Source of the DNA: RGIG9608 sp045602425
GTDB taxonomy: Bacteria; Bacteroidota; Bacteroidia; Bacteroidales; Paludibacteraceae
Reading direction: 5' to 3'
NCBI GenBank assembly: GCA_045602425.1
Contig: JAZSBO010000005.1
Location: forward strand, 1-64,000
DNA length: 64,000 nt
In this document: piece by piece, positions 26,324 to 34,341 of the stretch
How positions within the stretch are numbered: the first letter of the stretch is position 1
Layout: each line of letters opens with the position of its first letter
The notes under the pieces: model-generated
What the model saw: the letters and a program-made list of their open reading frames with translations, nothing else
Databases searched by the model: none
Told to the model about the DNA's origin: nothing
Translations under genes and position numbers: made by a program

Positions 26324-27586
26324 ATGATTATTGGAATTTACAAAACGCTTATTACTTTGTTGTTTCCCATATTAAAAGCAACTCATATCAAAAAGAGACA
26401 GCGGACGGGCAAGGAGCATCCGTTGCGTTTTAACGAGCGGTTAGGGCTATACAAACACCCACGTCCCGAAGGAAGACTTTATTGGATGCATGGCGTATCG
26501 GTCGGAGAATCAGTATCGATGCTGCCGCTGATTGACAAACTTTTACAAGAAGATCCCGACCTATCAATTATGGTAACGACAGGCACACTGACATCGGCTG
26601 AGATTATGGAGAAACGTCTGCCGACACGCGCGTTTCATCAATTTATTCCGTTTGACGTTCCGAGGTATGCCAAGCGATTACTCCGCCATTTTCGTCCGGA
26701 CGCAGTTATGTGGTTTGAGTCCGAATTGTGGCCTGCACTTCTTTCGGAAATCAAGAAGGCGAAAATTCCGCTGATTCTGGTCAACGGACGAATTTCAGAC
26801 AGGTCATTTGCGACGTGGAAGAAATTTAAATTTGCGTCACGGGAATTGTTGTCGTGTTTTTCGTTGTGTCTCGGGCAGTCGGAACAGGATAAAAATCGGC
26901 TCCTTCTTTTGGGTGCGCCGAAAGCGGACTGTTTCGGCAACATCAAATTTGCTGGGATGCCGCTGCCAGTTGATGCAGATAAGCTGACAGCGTTACAACA
27001 GACTATCGGTGAGCGACGGGTATTTTTGGTAAGTTCTACACATCATAATGAAGAAGAGCAAATAGCGTTGCACTTGGCGTGGCTCAAAAAGCAGGTGCCG
27101 GATATTTTAACTATTGTCGTTCCACGCCATCCGCATCGCGGGCGGAAAATTGCCGATATGTTTCGCAACCGGAATTTTGCAACAGCACTACGCTCGGGAA
27201 ACGATCCGATAACGACGGGAACAGAGGTTTATGTTGCGGATACAATTGGTGAAATGGGGCTGTGGTACGCGTTGGCGGAAGTCAGCTTTATCGGTGGATC
27301 GCTGGTAACACATGGAGGGCAGAATTTTATGGAAGCGGCACGTGATAAAAACGCGGTTATCGTCGGACCAAACATGCAGAATTTTGTGGAGATGATGACA
27401 CGAGCGCAGGCTTTTGACGCGGTCTGTCAATTATCATCCGCCAAGGATGTTATTAAAGAAACGATTACGCTGATGCACAACCCTGAACTATTGGCAGAAA
27501 GACAACAAAAGGCATACGATTGGACGGTTAAAGAAGGAACTGTTTTAGAGGGGATTACAGCAGCTTTAGCACAGGAACTGAAATAA
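26324..27586 (+). CDS. waaA: 3-deoxy-D-manno-octulosonic acid (KDO) transferase, alphaproteobacterial-like
   Basis: Adds KDO to lipid A precursor at the inner membrane. 420 residues: N-terminal membrane anchor, GT-B N-domain with HGVSVGESVSMLPLIDKLL and the catalytic-Glu region, and a C-terminal nucleotide-sugar domain (VVPRHPHRG, FIGGSLVTHGGQN). The segments WFESELWPALL and LVNGRISDRSFATWKKF are what I associate with alphaproteobacterial WaaA; Bacteroidota enzymes usually have a KYEFWYNYL-like version. Its DNA is visibly richer in GC than its neighbours. Both points suggest horizontal acquisition. Confidence 0.9.
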   Translation: MIIGIYKTLITLLFPILKATHIKKRQRTGKEHPLRFNERLGLYKHPRPEGRLYWMHGVSVGESVSMLPLIDKLLQEDPDLSIMVTTGTLTSAEIMEKRLPTRAFHQFIPFDVPRYAKRLLRHFRPDAVMWFESELWPALLSEIKKAKIPLILVNGRISDRSFATWKKFKFASRELLSCFSLCLGQSEQDKNRLLLLGAPKADCFGNIKFAGMPLPVDADKLTALQQTIGERRVFLVSSTHHNEEEQIALHLAWLKKQVPDILTIVVPRHPHRGRKIADMFRNRNFATALRSGNDPITTGTEVYVADTIGEMGLWYALAEVSFIGGSLVTHGGQNFMEAARDKNAVIVGPNMQNFVEMMTRAQAFDAVCQLSSAKDVIKETITLMHNPELLAERQQKAYDWTVKEGTVLEGITAALAQELK

Positions 27587-27621
27587 TATAAAAATTTGTT
27601 TCATTGTTAAAATATACAATT

Positions 27622-27837
27622 ATGGAAGAAAAGAAAGAATTTCATTGGATTACATGTAGTTGGAATGGACACTTTAAAGATTTAGGTATAAAAAGCGATA
27701 CGGTAAATGAAAAAAATATGCAGAATTGTATTTACTTTGAAGATAAAGAAAAGGCAGAACGCTTCTTATGTAAACTGAAATTGTTTATTCAAAAAAATTA
27801 TCCCAAAGCAGGAGAGGAAAATTGGTATTTAGAGTAA
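27622..27837 (+). CDS. Small protein of unknown function
   Basis: 71 residues from ATG 27622 (the frame also has a TTG at 27604). A charged, soluble protein with several aromatic residues (FHWITCSWNGHFKDLG), no signal peptide and no membrane segment. AT-rich composition like the chromosome, unlike waaA just before it. A weak A/T-rich palindrome (27849-27864) follows. No family recognised. Confidence 0.6.
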   Translation: MEEKKEFHWITCSWNGHFKDLGIKSDTVNEKNMQNCIYFEDKEKAERFLCKLKLFIQKNYPKAGEENWYLE

Positions 27838-27857
27838 AAAAAAGCACAAAAAAGCTT

Positions 27858-27920
27858 TTTTTATTGTACATAAAGTTTTCTACAAAACATTTCGCCTCCG
27901 TCAGTTGTTTTTATTGTACA
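27858..27920 (+). repeat. Duplicated 13-bp element upstream of the ytxH-like operon
   Basis: TTTTTATTGTACA occurs at 27858-27870 and 27908-27920, 50 bp apart, in the leader of the next operon, which has no TAnnTTTG promoter. May be a regulator-binding site or alternative-sigma promoter. Confidence 0.5.
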
Positions 27921-27943
27921 GTTTTTCTTAATTATTCACAATA

Positions 27944-27953
27944 AAAAAGGAGG
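27944..27953 (+). promoter_or_regulatory. Strong Shine-Dalgarno for the ytxH-like gene
   Basis: AAAAAGGAGG, with 5 bases to ATG 27959; near-perfect anti-SD complement and rare in this window. Confidence 0.75.
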
Positions 27954-27958
27954 TAACA

Positions 27959-28207
27959 ATGAGACTTTCACATGTATTAGCATTCGTAGGCGGAGCAGTA
28001 GCCGGCGTTGCAGTAGGTATGCTTTTGGCACCCGACTCGGGCAGTAACACCCGACAAAAAATAGCCGACACACTGCACGAAAAAGGTATCGCACTCGACA
28101 AAGAGGCGTTTAAAACCTTTGTAGAAAACGTAATGGCAAAGCTCAAAGAGCATTTCACCGACGAGGAATTGAAATCTGTAGTAAACGAAACCCTAAACAA
28201 CAAGTAG
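27959..28207 (+). CDS. YtxH-like membrane-associated protein
   Basis: 82 residues: an N-terminal hydrophobic glycine-rich helix (FVGGAVAGVAVGMLLAPDSG) and an amphipathic, charged helical tail, the YtxH-family layout. YtxH proteins are general-stress associated in Firmicutes; here the role is unknown. First of three tightly packed genes (2-base gap, then 4-base overlap), with an unusually strong Shine-Dalgarno. Confidence 0.82.
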   Translation: MRLSHVLAFVGGAVAGVAVGMLLAPDSGSNTRQKIADTLHEKGIALDKEAFKTFVENVMAKLKEHFTDEELKSVVNETLNNK

Positions 28208-28209
28208 CC

Positions 28210-28572
28210 ATGCCAAACTCAGATATGTATCAAAACCTACTCGAAGAAACTAAAGCGTACGTACAAACACGCTACGATTTGTTGCGAATAGAGTTCATGG
28301 AAAAAGCGAGTAGAATTATCGCATTCTTCCTACTTGCATTTGTCATTACAGGCTGTCTGTTAGGAGCTTTTGTCTATTTTTCATTAGCATTGGTGATATG
28401 GTTAAGTGCCTTTTTCGAATCAATAATTATAGCCATCTGTGTGATGGGAATGGCATTGCTTTTCGTTGGTTGGTTGCTTTATCTATTACGCAAATCGCTT
28501 TTTGTAAATCCTATCATAAAGCAGTTGAGCAAAATTATGTTTTCTAATCCACAAAAAACAAACGAAAAATGA
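28210..28572 (+). CDS. YqjE-like (phage-holin superfamily) membrane protein
   Basis: 120 residues. A helical N-terminus (LLEETKAYVQTRYDLLRIEFMEK) precedes two membrane helices (about 37-63 and 70-96) and a basic tail. This matches the YqjE/phage holin III-like family often found next to YtxH-like and YqjK-like genes. The holin name is a family label; nothing here suggests a phage. Confidence 0.78.
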   Translation: MPNSDMYQNLLEETKAYVQTRYDLLRIEFMEKASRIIAFFLLAFVITGCLLGAFVYFSLALVIWLSAFFESIIIAICVMGMALLFVGWLLYLLRKSLFVNPIIKQLSKIMFSNPQKTNEK

Positions 28573-28784
28573 CGAACAACTATTACAAACTGCATACACT
28601 CAATGATGTTGCTCTGCAAAAAGCAATTCTAAAAAAACAGCTCGCAACACAAAAAAAATATTTGTGCGAACAATTTATGGAGATAAAGCGAAGAGAATAT
28701 GCAGTGTACAAAACGATTCAGTTTTTCTATTTAGGATTTCAGATAACTAATATTTTGGTTTCGCTCCGTCGAAAAAGAATCTAA
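28569..28784 (+). CDS. Small helical protein, third gene of the ytxH-like operon
   Basis: 71 residues, start overlapping the previous stop as ATGA. Charged helical N-terminal half, then a moderately hydrophobic segment (IQFFYLGFQITNILVSL) and a basic end RRKRI. Its position corresponds to the YqjK-like member of YtxH-YqjE-YqjK clusters, but sequence similarity cannot be judged by eye. A bidirectional terminator follows. Confidence 0.65.
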   Translation: MTNNYYKLHTLNDVALQKAILKKQLATQKKYLCEQFMEIKRREYAVYKTIQFFYLGFQITNILVSLRRKRI

Positions 28785-28814
28785 AAAAACGCTACCAGCA
28801 GGTAGCGTTTTTTT
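28783..28814. terminator. Bidirectional terminator between the ytxH-like operon and aminopeptidase P
   Basis: AAAACGCTACC, AGCA loop, GGTAGCGTTTT with A- and T-runs on either side. Confidence 0.88.
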
Positions 28815-28821
28815 GTTTAAA

Positions 28822-30606
28822 TTACTCAATCTCGCTTGTTTTTTCTTTTAGCCACGTTTTTTCTTCATCGGATAAATGCGGAGCAATGCGTTCATAAACA
28901 GTTTTATGATAAGCATTTAACCACGCTTTTTCGCCATCCGAAAGCATAGTTTCATTTATGGCATTTTTGTCGATTGGGCAAAGCGTAAGCGTTTCAAAAG
29001 CAAGAAATTGACCAAACTCATTCGATTCGTGCTCTACTACAGCCACCAAATTCTCGGTACGTATTCCATACTGATTAGTACGATAAAGCCCTGGCTCGTT
29101 GGAAATGACCATACCCGTTTTCAAGATCGTGGGATTTAGGTTCGTACGGATATTTTGTGGTCCTTCGTGTACGCAAAGGAAATGCCCTACGCCGTGTCCC
29201 GTTCCATGTCCGTAATTCAAAGCATTTTGCCATAAATATTGTCGTGCCAAAATATCTAATTGTACACCGCAAGTTCCGTAAGGGAACACCGCCTGTACCA
29301 AAGCGATATGCCCTTTCAGCACAAGTGTAAAATCAGTTTTTTGCTGTTCGGTAAGTTCTCCCAATGCAATGGTGCGAGTGATGTCGGTTGTGCCGTCGAG
29401 GTACTGTCCGCCCGAGTCGAGGAGTAAAAAGTTTTCGTCCTTTAGCGTAGCATTGCTCTCGGCTGTTGCTGCATAATGCACAATGGCTCCATGAGCAGCA
29501 TATCCTGCTATCGTGTTGAAACTTTCGCCTGCAAAAAACTTTTGCTCGGAGCGAAATGCTTTCAGTTTCTCGGAAACGGAAAGTTCAGTCAAATGTTCTT
29601 TTTCGATGGATTCTTCCAACCATTTCAAAAACTTCACCATCGCTACTCCATCTCGCACCATTGCCGAACGAATACCTTGCAGTTCGGTTTCATTCTTTAT
29701 ACTTTTGGCATCAATCACCGCCGATGGCAAATTTCGTTTCTGACAAGTTGCTTTTGCGTAAAGCGAAAAATTTATGCGATTAAAATCCAATGCCAAAATG
29801 GTTTCTTTAGGTAAATTGGCTAAAAAATCGTTGATTTTTGAATAGTCGTAAATGGCTATTCCATCTGCGGCAAGTTGCGATTCAACCTCTTGAGTTATTT
29901 TTTGTTGAGGAATAAAAAGATAAGTTTGCTTATCATCGACAAAAGCATAAGCAATGGCAACAGGATTGAAGCTCACATCATTTCCACGAATGTTAAAAAG
30001 CCAAGCTACTTCGTCCAATCCCGAATAAAGAACTGCGTTGCAACCGTTACTCTTCAAAGTTTCACGAATGTTTTCAATTTTGTTTTTTGCCGATTCGCCT
30101 GAAAAATTTTCGGGCAAAGAAAAAATCGGCTCTAATGGCAACGTTGGACGATTTTCTGTCCAAATCTCACCAATCAAATCATAACTCGTATTGAGTTCTA
30201 TGCCATGCTGTTGCAATTGATTCTGCAAATCAGCGATAGCCGAAATAGAAAACATTTCTGGATTTACTGCCACGCTATCGCCCGTTTTCAATGATTCTAC
30301 AAGAAAATCTGTAATGCTCGGTGTTTCTATCAGTCCGTCTTTGAACAAACGAATGCCATTGCCCGAGAGTTGCTCTTCGGCTTGCAAAAAGTAGCGAGAA
30401 TCTGTCCACAAACCAGCATCGTCGGTAGTAACAACCACTGTACCAGCAGAGCCATTGAATCCGCTAATCCATTCGCGTTCTTTCCAATGTTCAGGACTAT
30501 ATTCACTTGCATGCGGATCGGTTCCGGGAATTATAACTGCAGCAATCTGTCGTTCGTGCATCAACGCACGCAATTTTTGTAAACGTTGTTGTGGGTTCAT
30601 ATTCAT
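28822..30606 (-). CDS. pepP: Xaa-Pro aminopeptidase (aminopeptidase P, M24B)
   Basis: Removes N-terminal residues preceding proline. 594 residues with the three-domain layout of long, eukaryote-like APP1: two creatinase-like N-terminal domains (about 1-310) and a pita-bread catalytic domain (about 320-530) with metal ligands in LLLDSGGQYLDGTTDITRT (two Asp), GHGTGHGVGHFL (His), ISNEPG (Glu) and RTENL (Glu). A C-terminal dimerisation region follows. No signal peptide, so cytosolic. Promoter TACCTTTG at 30623-30630; start ATG 30606, or 30600 two codons later. Confidence 0.92.
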   Translation of the reverse strand: MNMNPQQRLQKLRALMHERQIAAVIIPGTDPHASEYSPEHWKEREWISGFNGSAGTVVVTTDDAGLWTDSRYFLQAEEQLSGNGIRLFKDGLIETPSITDFLVESLKTGDSVAVNPEMFSISAIADLQNQLQQHGIELNTSYDLIGEIWTENRPTLPLEPIFSLPENFSGESAKNKIENIRETLKSNGCNAVLYSGLDEVAWLFNIRGNDVSFNPVAIAYAFVDDKQTYLFIPQQKITQEVESQLAADGIAIYDYSKINDFLANLPKETILALDFNRINFSLYAKATCQKRNLPSAVIDAKSIKNETELQGIRSAMVRDGVAMVKFLKWLEESIEKEHLTELSVSEKLKAFRSEQKFFAGESFNTIAGYAAHGAIVHYAATAESNATLKDENFLLLDSGGQYLDGTTDITRTIALGELTEQQKTDFTLVLKGHIALVQAVFPYGTCGVQLDILARQYLWQNALNYGHGTGHGVGHFLCVHEGPQNIRTNLNPTILKTGMVISNEPGLYRTNQYGIRTENLVAVVEHESNEFGQFLAFETLTLCPIDKNAINETMLSDGEKAWLNAYHKTVYERIAPHLSDEEKTWLKEKTSEIE

Positions 30607-30622
30607 TCAATTTTTCACTTTC

Positions 30623-30630
30623 CAAAGGTA
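30623..30630 (-). promoter_or_regulatory. -7 promoter element for pepP
   Basis: Minus-strand TACCTTTG, 16 bases before ATG 30606. Confidence 0.7.
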
Positions 30631-30675
30631 CAGATTTTTGTCGTTTTTTTATTTTGCCGATTTATAAAAATGCCC

Positions 30676-30683
30676 TATTTTTG
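30676..30683 (+). promoter_or_regulatory. -7 promoter element for tRNA-Leu
   Basis: TATTTTTG followed by CA, 15 bases before the mature tRNA. Confidence 0.7.
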
Positions 30684-30698
30684 CATCGTAAAAATCTC

Positions 30699-30782
30699 GC
30701 GTAGGTGGTGAAATTGGTATACACGCTACTTTGAGGGGGTAGTGGTCGCAAGGCCGTGTGAGTTCGAGTCTCATCCTACGCA
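30699..30782 (+). tRNA. tRNA-Leu (anticodon GAG)
   Basis: 84 bases. Acceptor stem GCGTAGG / CCTACGC, D-arm with GGTAT, anticodon stem CTACT / GGTAG (one T-G pair) around loop TTGAGGG giving anticodon GAG, a long class II variable arm (GGTCGCAAGGCC), and T-loop TTCGAGT. The discriminator is A and CCA is not encoded. Confidence 0.95.
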
Positions 30783-30783
30783 C

Positions 30784-30811
30784 AAAAAAAACAGCATATG
30801 CTGTTTTTTTT
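30784..30811 (+). terminator. Terminator after tRNA-Leu
   Basis: Palindrome AAAAACAGC, ATAT loop, GCTGTTTTT with a long T-run. Confidence 0.85.
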
Positions 30812-30835
30812 ATTTCCCCATACTCAACTATTTTT

Positions 30836-30843
30836 TACCTTTG
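30836..30843 (+). promoter_or_regulatory. -7 promoter element directly against the hisA start
   Basis: TACCTTTG ends only 4 bases before ATG 30848, so the transcript would start at or next to the start codon (possibly leaderless). Confidence 0.55.
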
Positions 30844-30847
30844 CCAA

Positions 30848-31573
30848 ATGATAGAAATAATCCCTGCGATAGATATAATTGGCGGAAAATGCGTTCGTTT
30901 AACGAAAGGCGATTATGATTACAAAAAAGTGTACAACGAAAATCCGCTTGAAGTGGCAAAAGCATTCGAAGCACACGGCATAAATCGTTTACATTTAGTT
31001 GATTTAGACGGAGCTAAAGCTCAACATATCGTCAACTATCATGTATTAGAGCAGATTGCTACCAGAACTTCGCTAGTTATCGATTTTGGAGGAGGATTAA
31101 AAAGTGAGGAAGATTTGAAAATTGCCTTTTCCTCAGGAGCAAATATGATAACAGGAGGAAGCATTGCTATCAAAAATCCTGAACTCTTTAAATCTTGGAT
31201 TGCAACATACGGCAACGAAAAAATTATTCTTGGAGCCGATGTAAAAAATGATAAAATTGCTATTTCAGGTTGGCAAGAAACCTCTAATCACGATTTAGTT
31301 TCGTTTTTAAACAAATATATTGAAGTTGGCATCGCAAAAGCAATTTGTACCGACATCGAAAAAGACGGGATGTTGCAAGGAACTGCAACTGATTTGTATA
31401 AAAAAATATTAAATCATTTTCCTGATTTACATCTAATAGCAAGCGGAGGTGTTTCACAATGGAATGATATAGAAACATTAGAAAAAATTAACGTGCCTTC
31501 GGTCATCGTCGGGAAAGCTATCTACGAAGGGAAAATTACATTGTCAGAAATAGAAAAATACTTAATAAAATAA
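30848..31573 (+). CDS. hisA: HisA: ProFAR isomerase of histidine biosynthesis
   Basis: Isomerises N'-5'-ProFAR to PRFAR, step 4 of histidine synthesis. 241 residues from ATG 30848; the reading frame runs further upstream into the tRNA gene, so the first Met of IEIIPAIDIIGGKCVRL is correct. (beta-alpha)8 barrel with catalytic Asp in PAID near residue 8 and Asp in CTDIEKDGML near 130, and phosphate motifs FGGGL and ASGGV. Followed after 3 bases by hisIE; hisH and hisF, usually next to hisA in Bacteroidales, are not in this window. Confidence 0.95.
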   Translation: MIEIIPAIDIIGGKCVRLTKGDYDYKKVYNENPLEVAKAFEAHGINRLHLVDLDGAKAQHIVNYHVLEQIATRTSLVIDFGGGLKSEEDLKIAFSSGANMITGGSIAIKNPELFKSWIATYGNEKIILGADVKNDKIAISGWQETSNHDLVSFLNKYIEVGIAKAICTDIEKDGMLQGTATDLYKKILNHFPDLHLIASGGVSQWNDIETLEKINVPSVIVGKAIYEGKITLSEIEKYLIK

Positions 31574-31576
31574 CCT

Positions 31577-32167
31577 ATGAAAGTTGATTTCGAAAAAATG
31601 GGAGGGCTTGTGCCTGTAATCATTCAAGATGATTTTACTAACAAAGTTTTGATGTTAGGATTTATGAACAAAGAGGCTCTAAAAAAAACTGAAGAGATCG
31701 GCAAAGTCACTTTTTATAGCCGAACAAAACAACGTCTTTGGACAAAAGGTGAAGAAAGCGGCAATTTTTTAAACGTAGTGAAAATACTAAACGACTGCGA
31801 CAATGACACCTTATTGATAAAAGTAAAACCTGAAGGACCTGTTTGTCATACAGGGACGGACACTTGTTGGGGCGAGAAAAACGAAGAAGACATAATGTTT
31901 TTGAAATACCTACAAGATTTTATCGTTAAACGCTACGAAGAACGTCCTGAAGGTTCATATACAACATCGCTGTTCGAAAAAGGCGTGAATAGAATGGCTC
32001 AAAAAGTAGGCGAAGAAGCTGTTGAAAGTGTTATCGAAGCTACAAATGGTACCAATGAAGGATTGATTTACGAAGCTTCAGATCTGATTTATCATCTTAT
32101 CGTACTACTAACTTCTAAAGGCTTACGTATAGAAGATTTGGCAAGAGAACTTAAAAAACGTCATTAA
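31577..32167 (+). CDS. hisIE: Bifunctional phosphoribosyl-AMP cyclohydrolase / phosphoribosyl-ATP pyrophosphatase
   Basis: Steps 2 and 3 of histidine synthesis in one 196-residue protein. HisI domain residues 1 to about 105 (FYSRTKQRLWTKGEESGN, and CHTGTDTCW with zinc-binding Cys); HisE domain about 110-196 (KVGEEAVESVIEA, an all-helical MazG-like fold that uses acidic side chains for Mg2+). Cotranscribed with hisA. Confidence 0.95.
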   Translation: MKVDFEKMGGLVPVIIQDDFTNKVLMLGFMNKEALKKTEEIGKVTFYSRTKQRLWTKGEESGNFLNVVKILNDCDNDTLLIKVKPEGPVCHTGTDTCWGEKNEEDIMFLKYLQDFIVKRYEERPEGSYTTSLFEKGVNRMAQKVGEEAVESVIEATNGTNEGLIYEASDLIYHLIVLLTSKGLRIEDLARELKKRH

Positions 32168-32174
32168 TTGTGTT

Positions 32175-32687
32175 ATGAGAAAATATCTTTTTTTAATAAT
32201 AGTCTTGTTTCTTTCTACTCCCGTATTTTCAAAGAAGAAAGATAAAGTAAAATTTCCAGACGAATATGAAGTCTTCCAAGCAGGCGAATGGGAACTACAA
32301 CTTTTTTATTGGAACAAAAACACTGCACACCGCATGGTACACGGGATGCTATTCTTACGAAATTTAGAAATGCCTCGTGGAGAAAGCAACGATTTACTCG
32401 AAACAGATTTAGGGCGTATGCGATACGTTTTACGCACTGAACGTAATATGGGGATAAGCGGTTGGGTACCCGAAGGCGGTTTACAACTTGAAATTTACAA
32501 GGTTGACAAAGTTTTGGGTTACAATGATTTCCGACGTATTCAACCTCAAAACAATCCAGACTTAAAGGATTTGACTGAAGAAGAAAAATTCCAACAACTG
32601 CTACAACAAGAACACGAATGGAAATACGGTCCACAACAAAAACAAGAAATAGACGAAGTTGATCACATAGAAATGATGAATGAATGA
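32175..32687 (+). CDS. Exported protein of unknown function
   Basis: 170 residues with a clear signal peptide (KYLFLIIVLFLSTPVFS), then a basic start (KKKDKVKFPDEY), a beta-like core containing WELQLFYWNKNTAHRM and an acidic Gln-rich C-terminal tail. Not recognised. Lies 7 bases after hisIE and overlaps metH by 4 bases (ATGA), so it belongs to this operon although it has no visible link to histidine or methionine metabolism. Confidence 0.7.
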   Translation: MRKYLFLIIVLFLSTPVFSKKKDKVKFPDEYEVFQAGEWELQLFYWNKNTAHRMVHGMLFLRNLEMPRGESNDLLETDLGRMRYVLRTERNMGISGWVPEGGLQLEIYKVDKVLGYNDFRRIQPQNNPDLKDLTEEEKFQQLLQQEHEWKYGPQQKQEIDEVDHIEMMNE

Positions 32688-33721
32688 CAAATAATTGGGA
32701 CATAAATAAACGTATCTTGTTACTCGATGGAGCCATGGGCACCATGTTGCAACGCAAGAATCTAACGGAAAAAGACTTTCGAGGCAATCTATTTAAAAAT
32801 CATTCCGTAGAATTAAAAGGCAACAACGATGTGCTTTGTTTGACTCGCCCCGATGTTATCGCTGACATTCATAGACAATATCTTGAAGCAGGTGCCGACA
32901 TTATTGAGACCTGTTCATTTAACTCTCAACGTATCTCGCAAGCAGATTACAATCTTTGTGATTATGTTGTGGAAATGAATGCAGCAGCAGCAAAAATAGC
33001 ACGCTCGATAGCAGATGAATTCACAAAAAAAACTCCTACAAAAAAACGCTATGTAGCAGGTTCTGTTGGTCCAACAAACAAAATGGCGTCAATGTCGCCT
33101 GACGTTAATCGCCCGATGTTTCGCAACATTAGTTTCGACGATTTAGTAGAATCATACATCGAACAAATGACTACTTTAATAGAAAACGGAGTTGATGCCT
33201 TACTCATAGAAACCGTATTTGATACGCTGAATGCTAAAGCAGCTATTTTCGCAGCCGAAGAGGCGATGAACAAAGTAGGTAAACGCGTAAAATTAATGCT
33301 TTCTGCAACAATTGCCGATGCTGCAGGTCGCTTGTTGTCAGGACAAACACCTGAAGCCTTACTATGTTCAGTATCACATGCCAATTTATTTTCAATAGGA
33401 CTAAATTGTTCATTTGGAGCTAAAGATTTATTGCCTTATATTCGAAGAATAGCTTCGCAAACATCCTGTTTTGTAAGTGTTCATCCAAATGCAGGTTTAC
33501 CAAATGCACTTGGAGCATACGACGAAACACCACAATCAATGGCAAATCAGATATCAAAATTTTTAGAGGAAGGATTGATAAATATTGTTGGAGGATGCTG
33601 TGGAACAACTCCAGAGCATATTGCTGCAATTGCTGCAATATTACCACAATATCAACCTCGTACACCACAATCAGAGAAATGCGAGTTAACGATTTCAGGT
33701 TTAGATATATTGAAAATATAA
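32684..33721 (+). CDS. metH: Homocysteine-binding module of methionine synthase (split MetH)
   Basis: 345 residues corresponding only to the first module of cobalamin-dependent MetH (normally about 1200 residues). The barrel starts LLLDGAMGTMLQ; zinc/homocysteine ligands are Cys242 (GLNCSFG) and Cys305-Cys306 (GGCCGTTP). It stops after LTISGLDILKI, precisely the linker that precedes the folate-binding module in full MetH, and the next gene begins 9 bases later. The remaining modules are not adjacent. I see no frameshift remnant, so a split enzyme with the second half elsewhere is likelier than a pseudogene; a stand-alone homocysteine methyltransferase is an alternative. Confidence 0.85.
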   Translation: MTNNWDINKRILLLDGAMGTMLQRKNLTEKDFRGNLFKNHSVELKGNNDVLCLTRPDVIADIHRQYLEAGADIIETCSFNSQRISQADYNLCDYVVEMNAAAAKIARSIADEFTKKTPTKKRYVAGSVGPTNKMASMSPDVNRPMFRNISFDDLVESYIEQMTTLIENGVDALLIETVFDTLNAKAAIFAAEEAMNKVGKRVKLMLSATIADAAGRLLSGQTPEALLCSVSHANLFSIGLNCSFGAKDLLPYIRRIASQTSCFVSVHPNAGLPNALGAYDETPQSMANQISKFLEEGLINIVGGCCGTTPEHIAAIAAILPQYQPRTPQSEKCELTISGLDILKI

Positions 33722-33730
33722 TGAAATAAA

Positions 33731-34282
33731 ATGACAAACTCCTTAACAGACGAACAACTTGTAGAACTACTTCGCAACGAGAAAACAAGACAAAAGGCTT
33801 TCTCACAAGTTGTCATCAAATATCAAAAACAGATTTATTGGCAAATAAGAAAAATGCTGATAAGTCATGAAGATACTGATGATGTTCTGCAGAATACACT
33901 GATGAAAGCTTGGGTTGGTATTGAAAATTTTCGTGGCGATTCAAAATTATCGACTTGGCTCTATCGCATTGCCGTAAACGAAACGCTTACATTTTTGAAC
34001 AATCAGCGTATAAAAAACATGTCATCAATGCTTGATATGGAAGATATTCTGCTTTCAAAGTTAGAAGCCGATAGCTACTTTGATGGTAACGAAGCAGAAG
34101 AAAAACTCCAAAAAGCTATTTTAACATTACCCGACAAACAACGTTTAGTGTTCAATATGAAGTATTTCGAAGAGAAAACATACGAAGAAATGGAAGAAAT
34201 ACTTGGTACATCAGTTGGTGCGCTCAAAGCATCGTATCATCACGCAGTAAAAAAAATTGAACAGTTTTTATCAGAGAATTAA
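33731..34282 (+). CDS. ECF-type RNA polymerase sigma factor
   Basis: 183 residues: region 2 at about 25-95 (DTDDVLQNTLMKAWVGIENFRG and STWLYRIAVNETL) and region 4 at about 125-180 (LPDKQRLVFNMKYFEEKTYEEMEEILGTSVGALKASYHHAVKK, shown in part as YEEMEEILGTSVGALKASYH). It should direct a small regulon. The next two genes look like its membrane anti-sigma and a periplasmic sensor-type protein, a cassette I associate with envelope stress. Confidence 0.93.
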   Translation: MTNSLTDEQLVELLRNEKTRQKAFSQVVIKYQKQIYWQIRKMLISHEDTDDVLQNTLMKAWVGIENFRGDSKLSTWLYRIAVNETLTFLNNQRIKNMSSMLDMEDILLSKLEADSYFDGNEAEEKLQKAILTLPDKQRLVFNMKYFEEKTYEEMEEILGTSVGALKASYHHAVKKIEQFLSEN

Positions 34283-34341
34283 ACCTTTTCTCTTTCCGCA
34301 GATCTAATCATTGTAAAAAAATAATTTAATAATGGTTTTAT

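Noticed and set aside
28210..28572. Prophage holin
   Set aside because: No other phage genes nearby; it belongs to a conserved non-phage YtxH-YqjE-like cluster.
33700..33740. Frameshift that would join metH to further MetH modules
   Set aside because: The next frame is an intact ECF sigma factor starting at 33731; no folate-module motifs were found in any frame.
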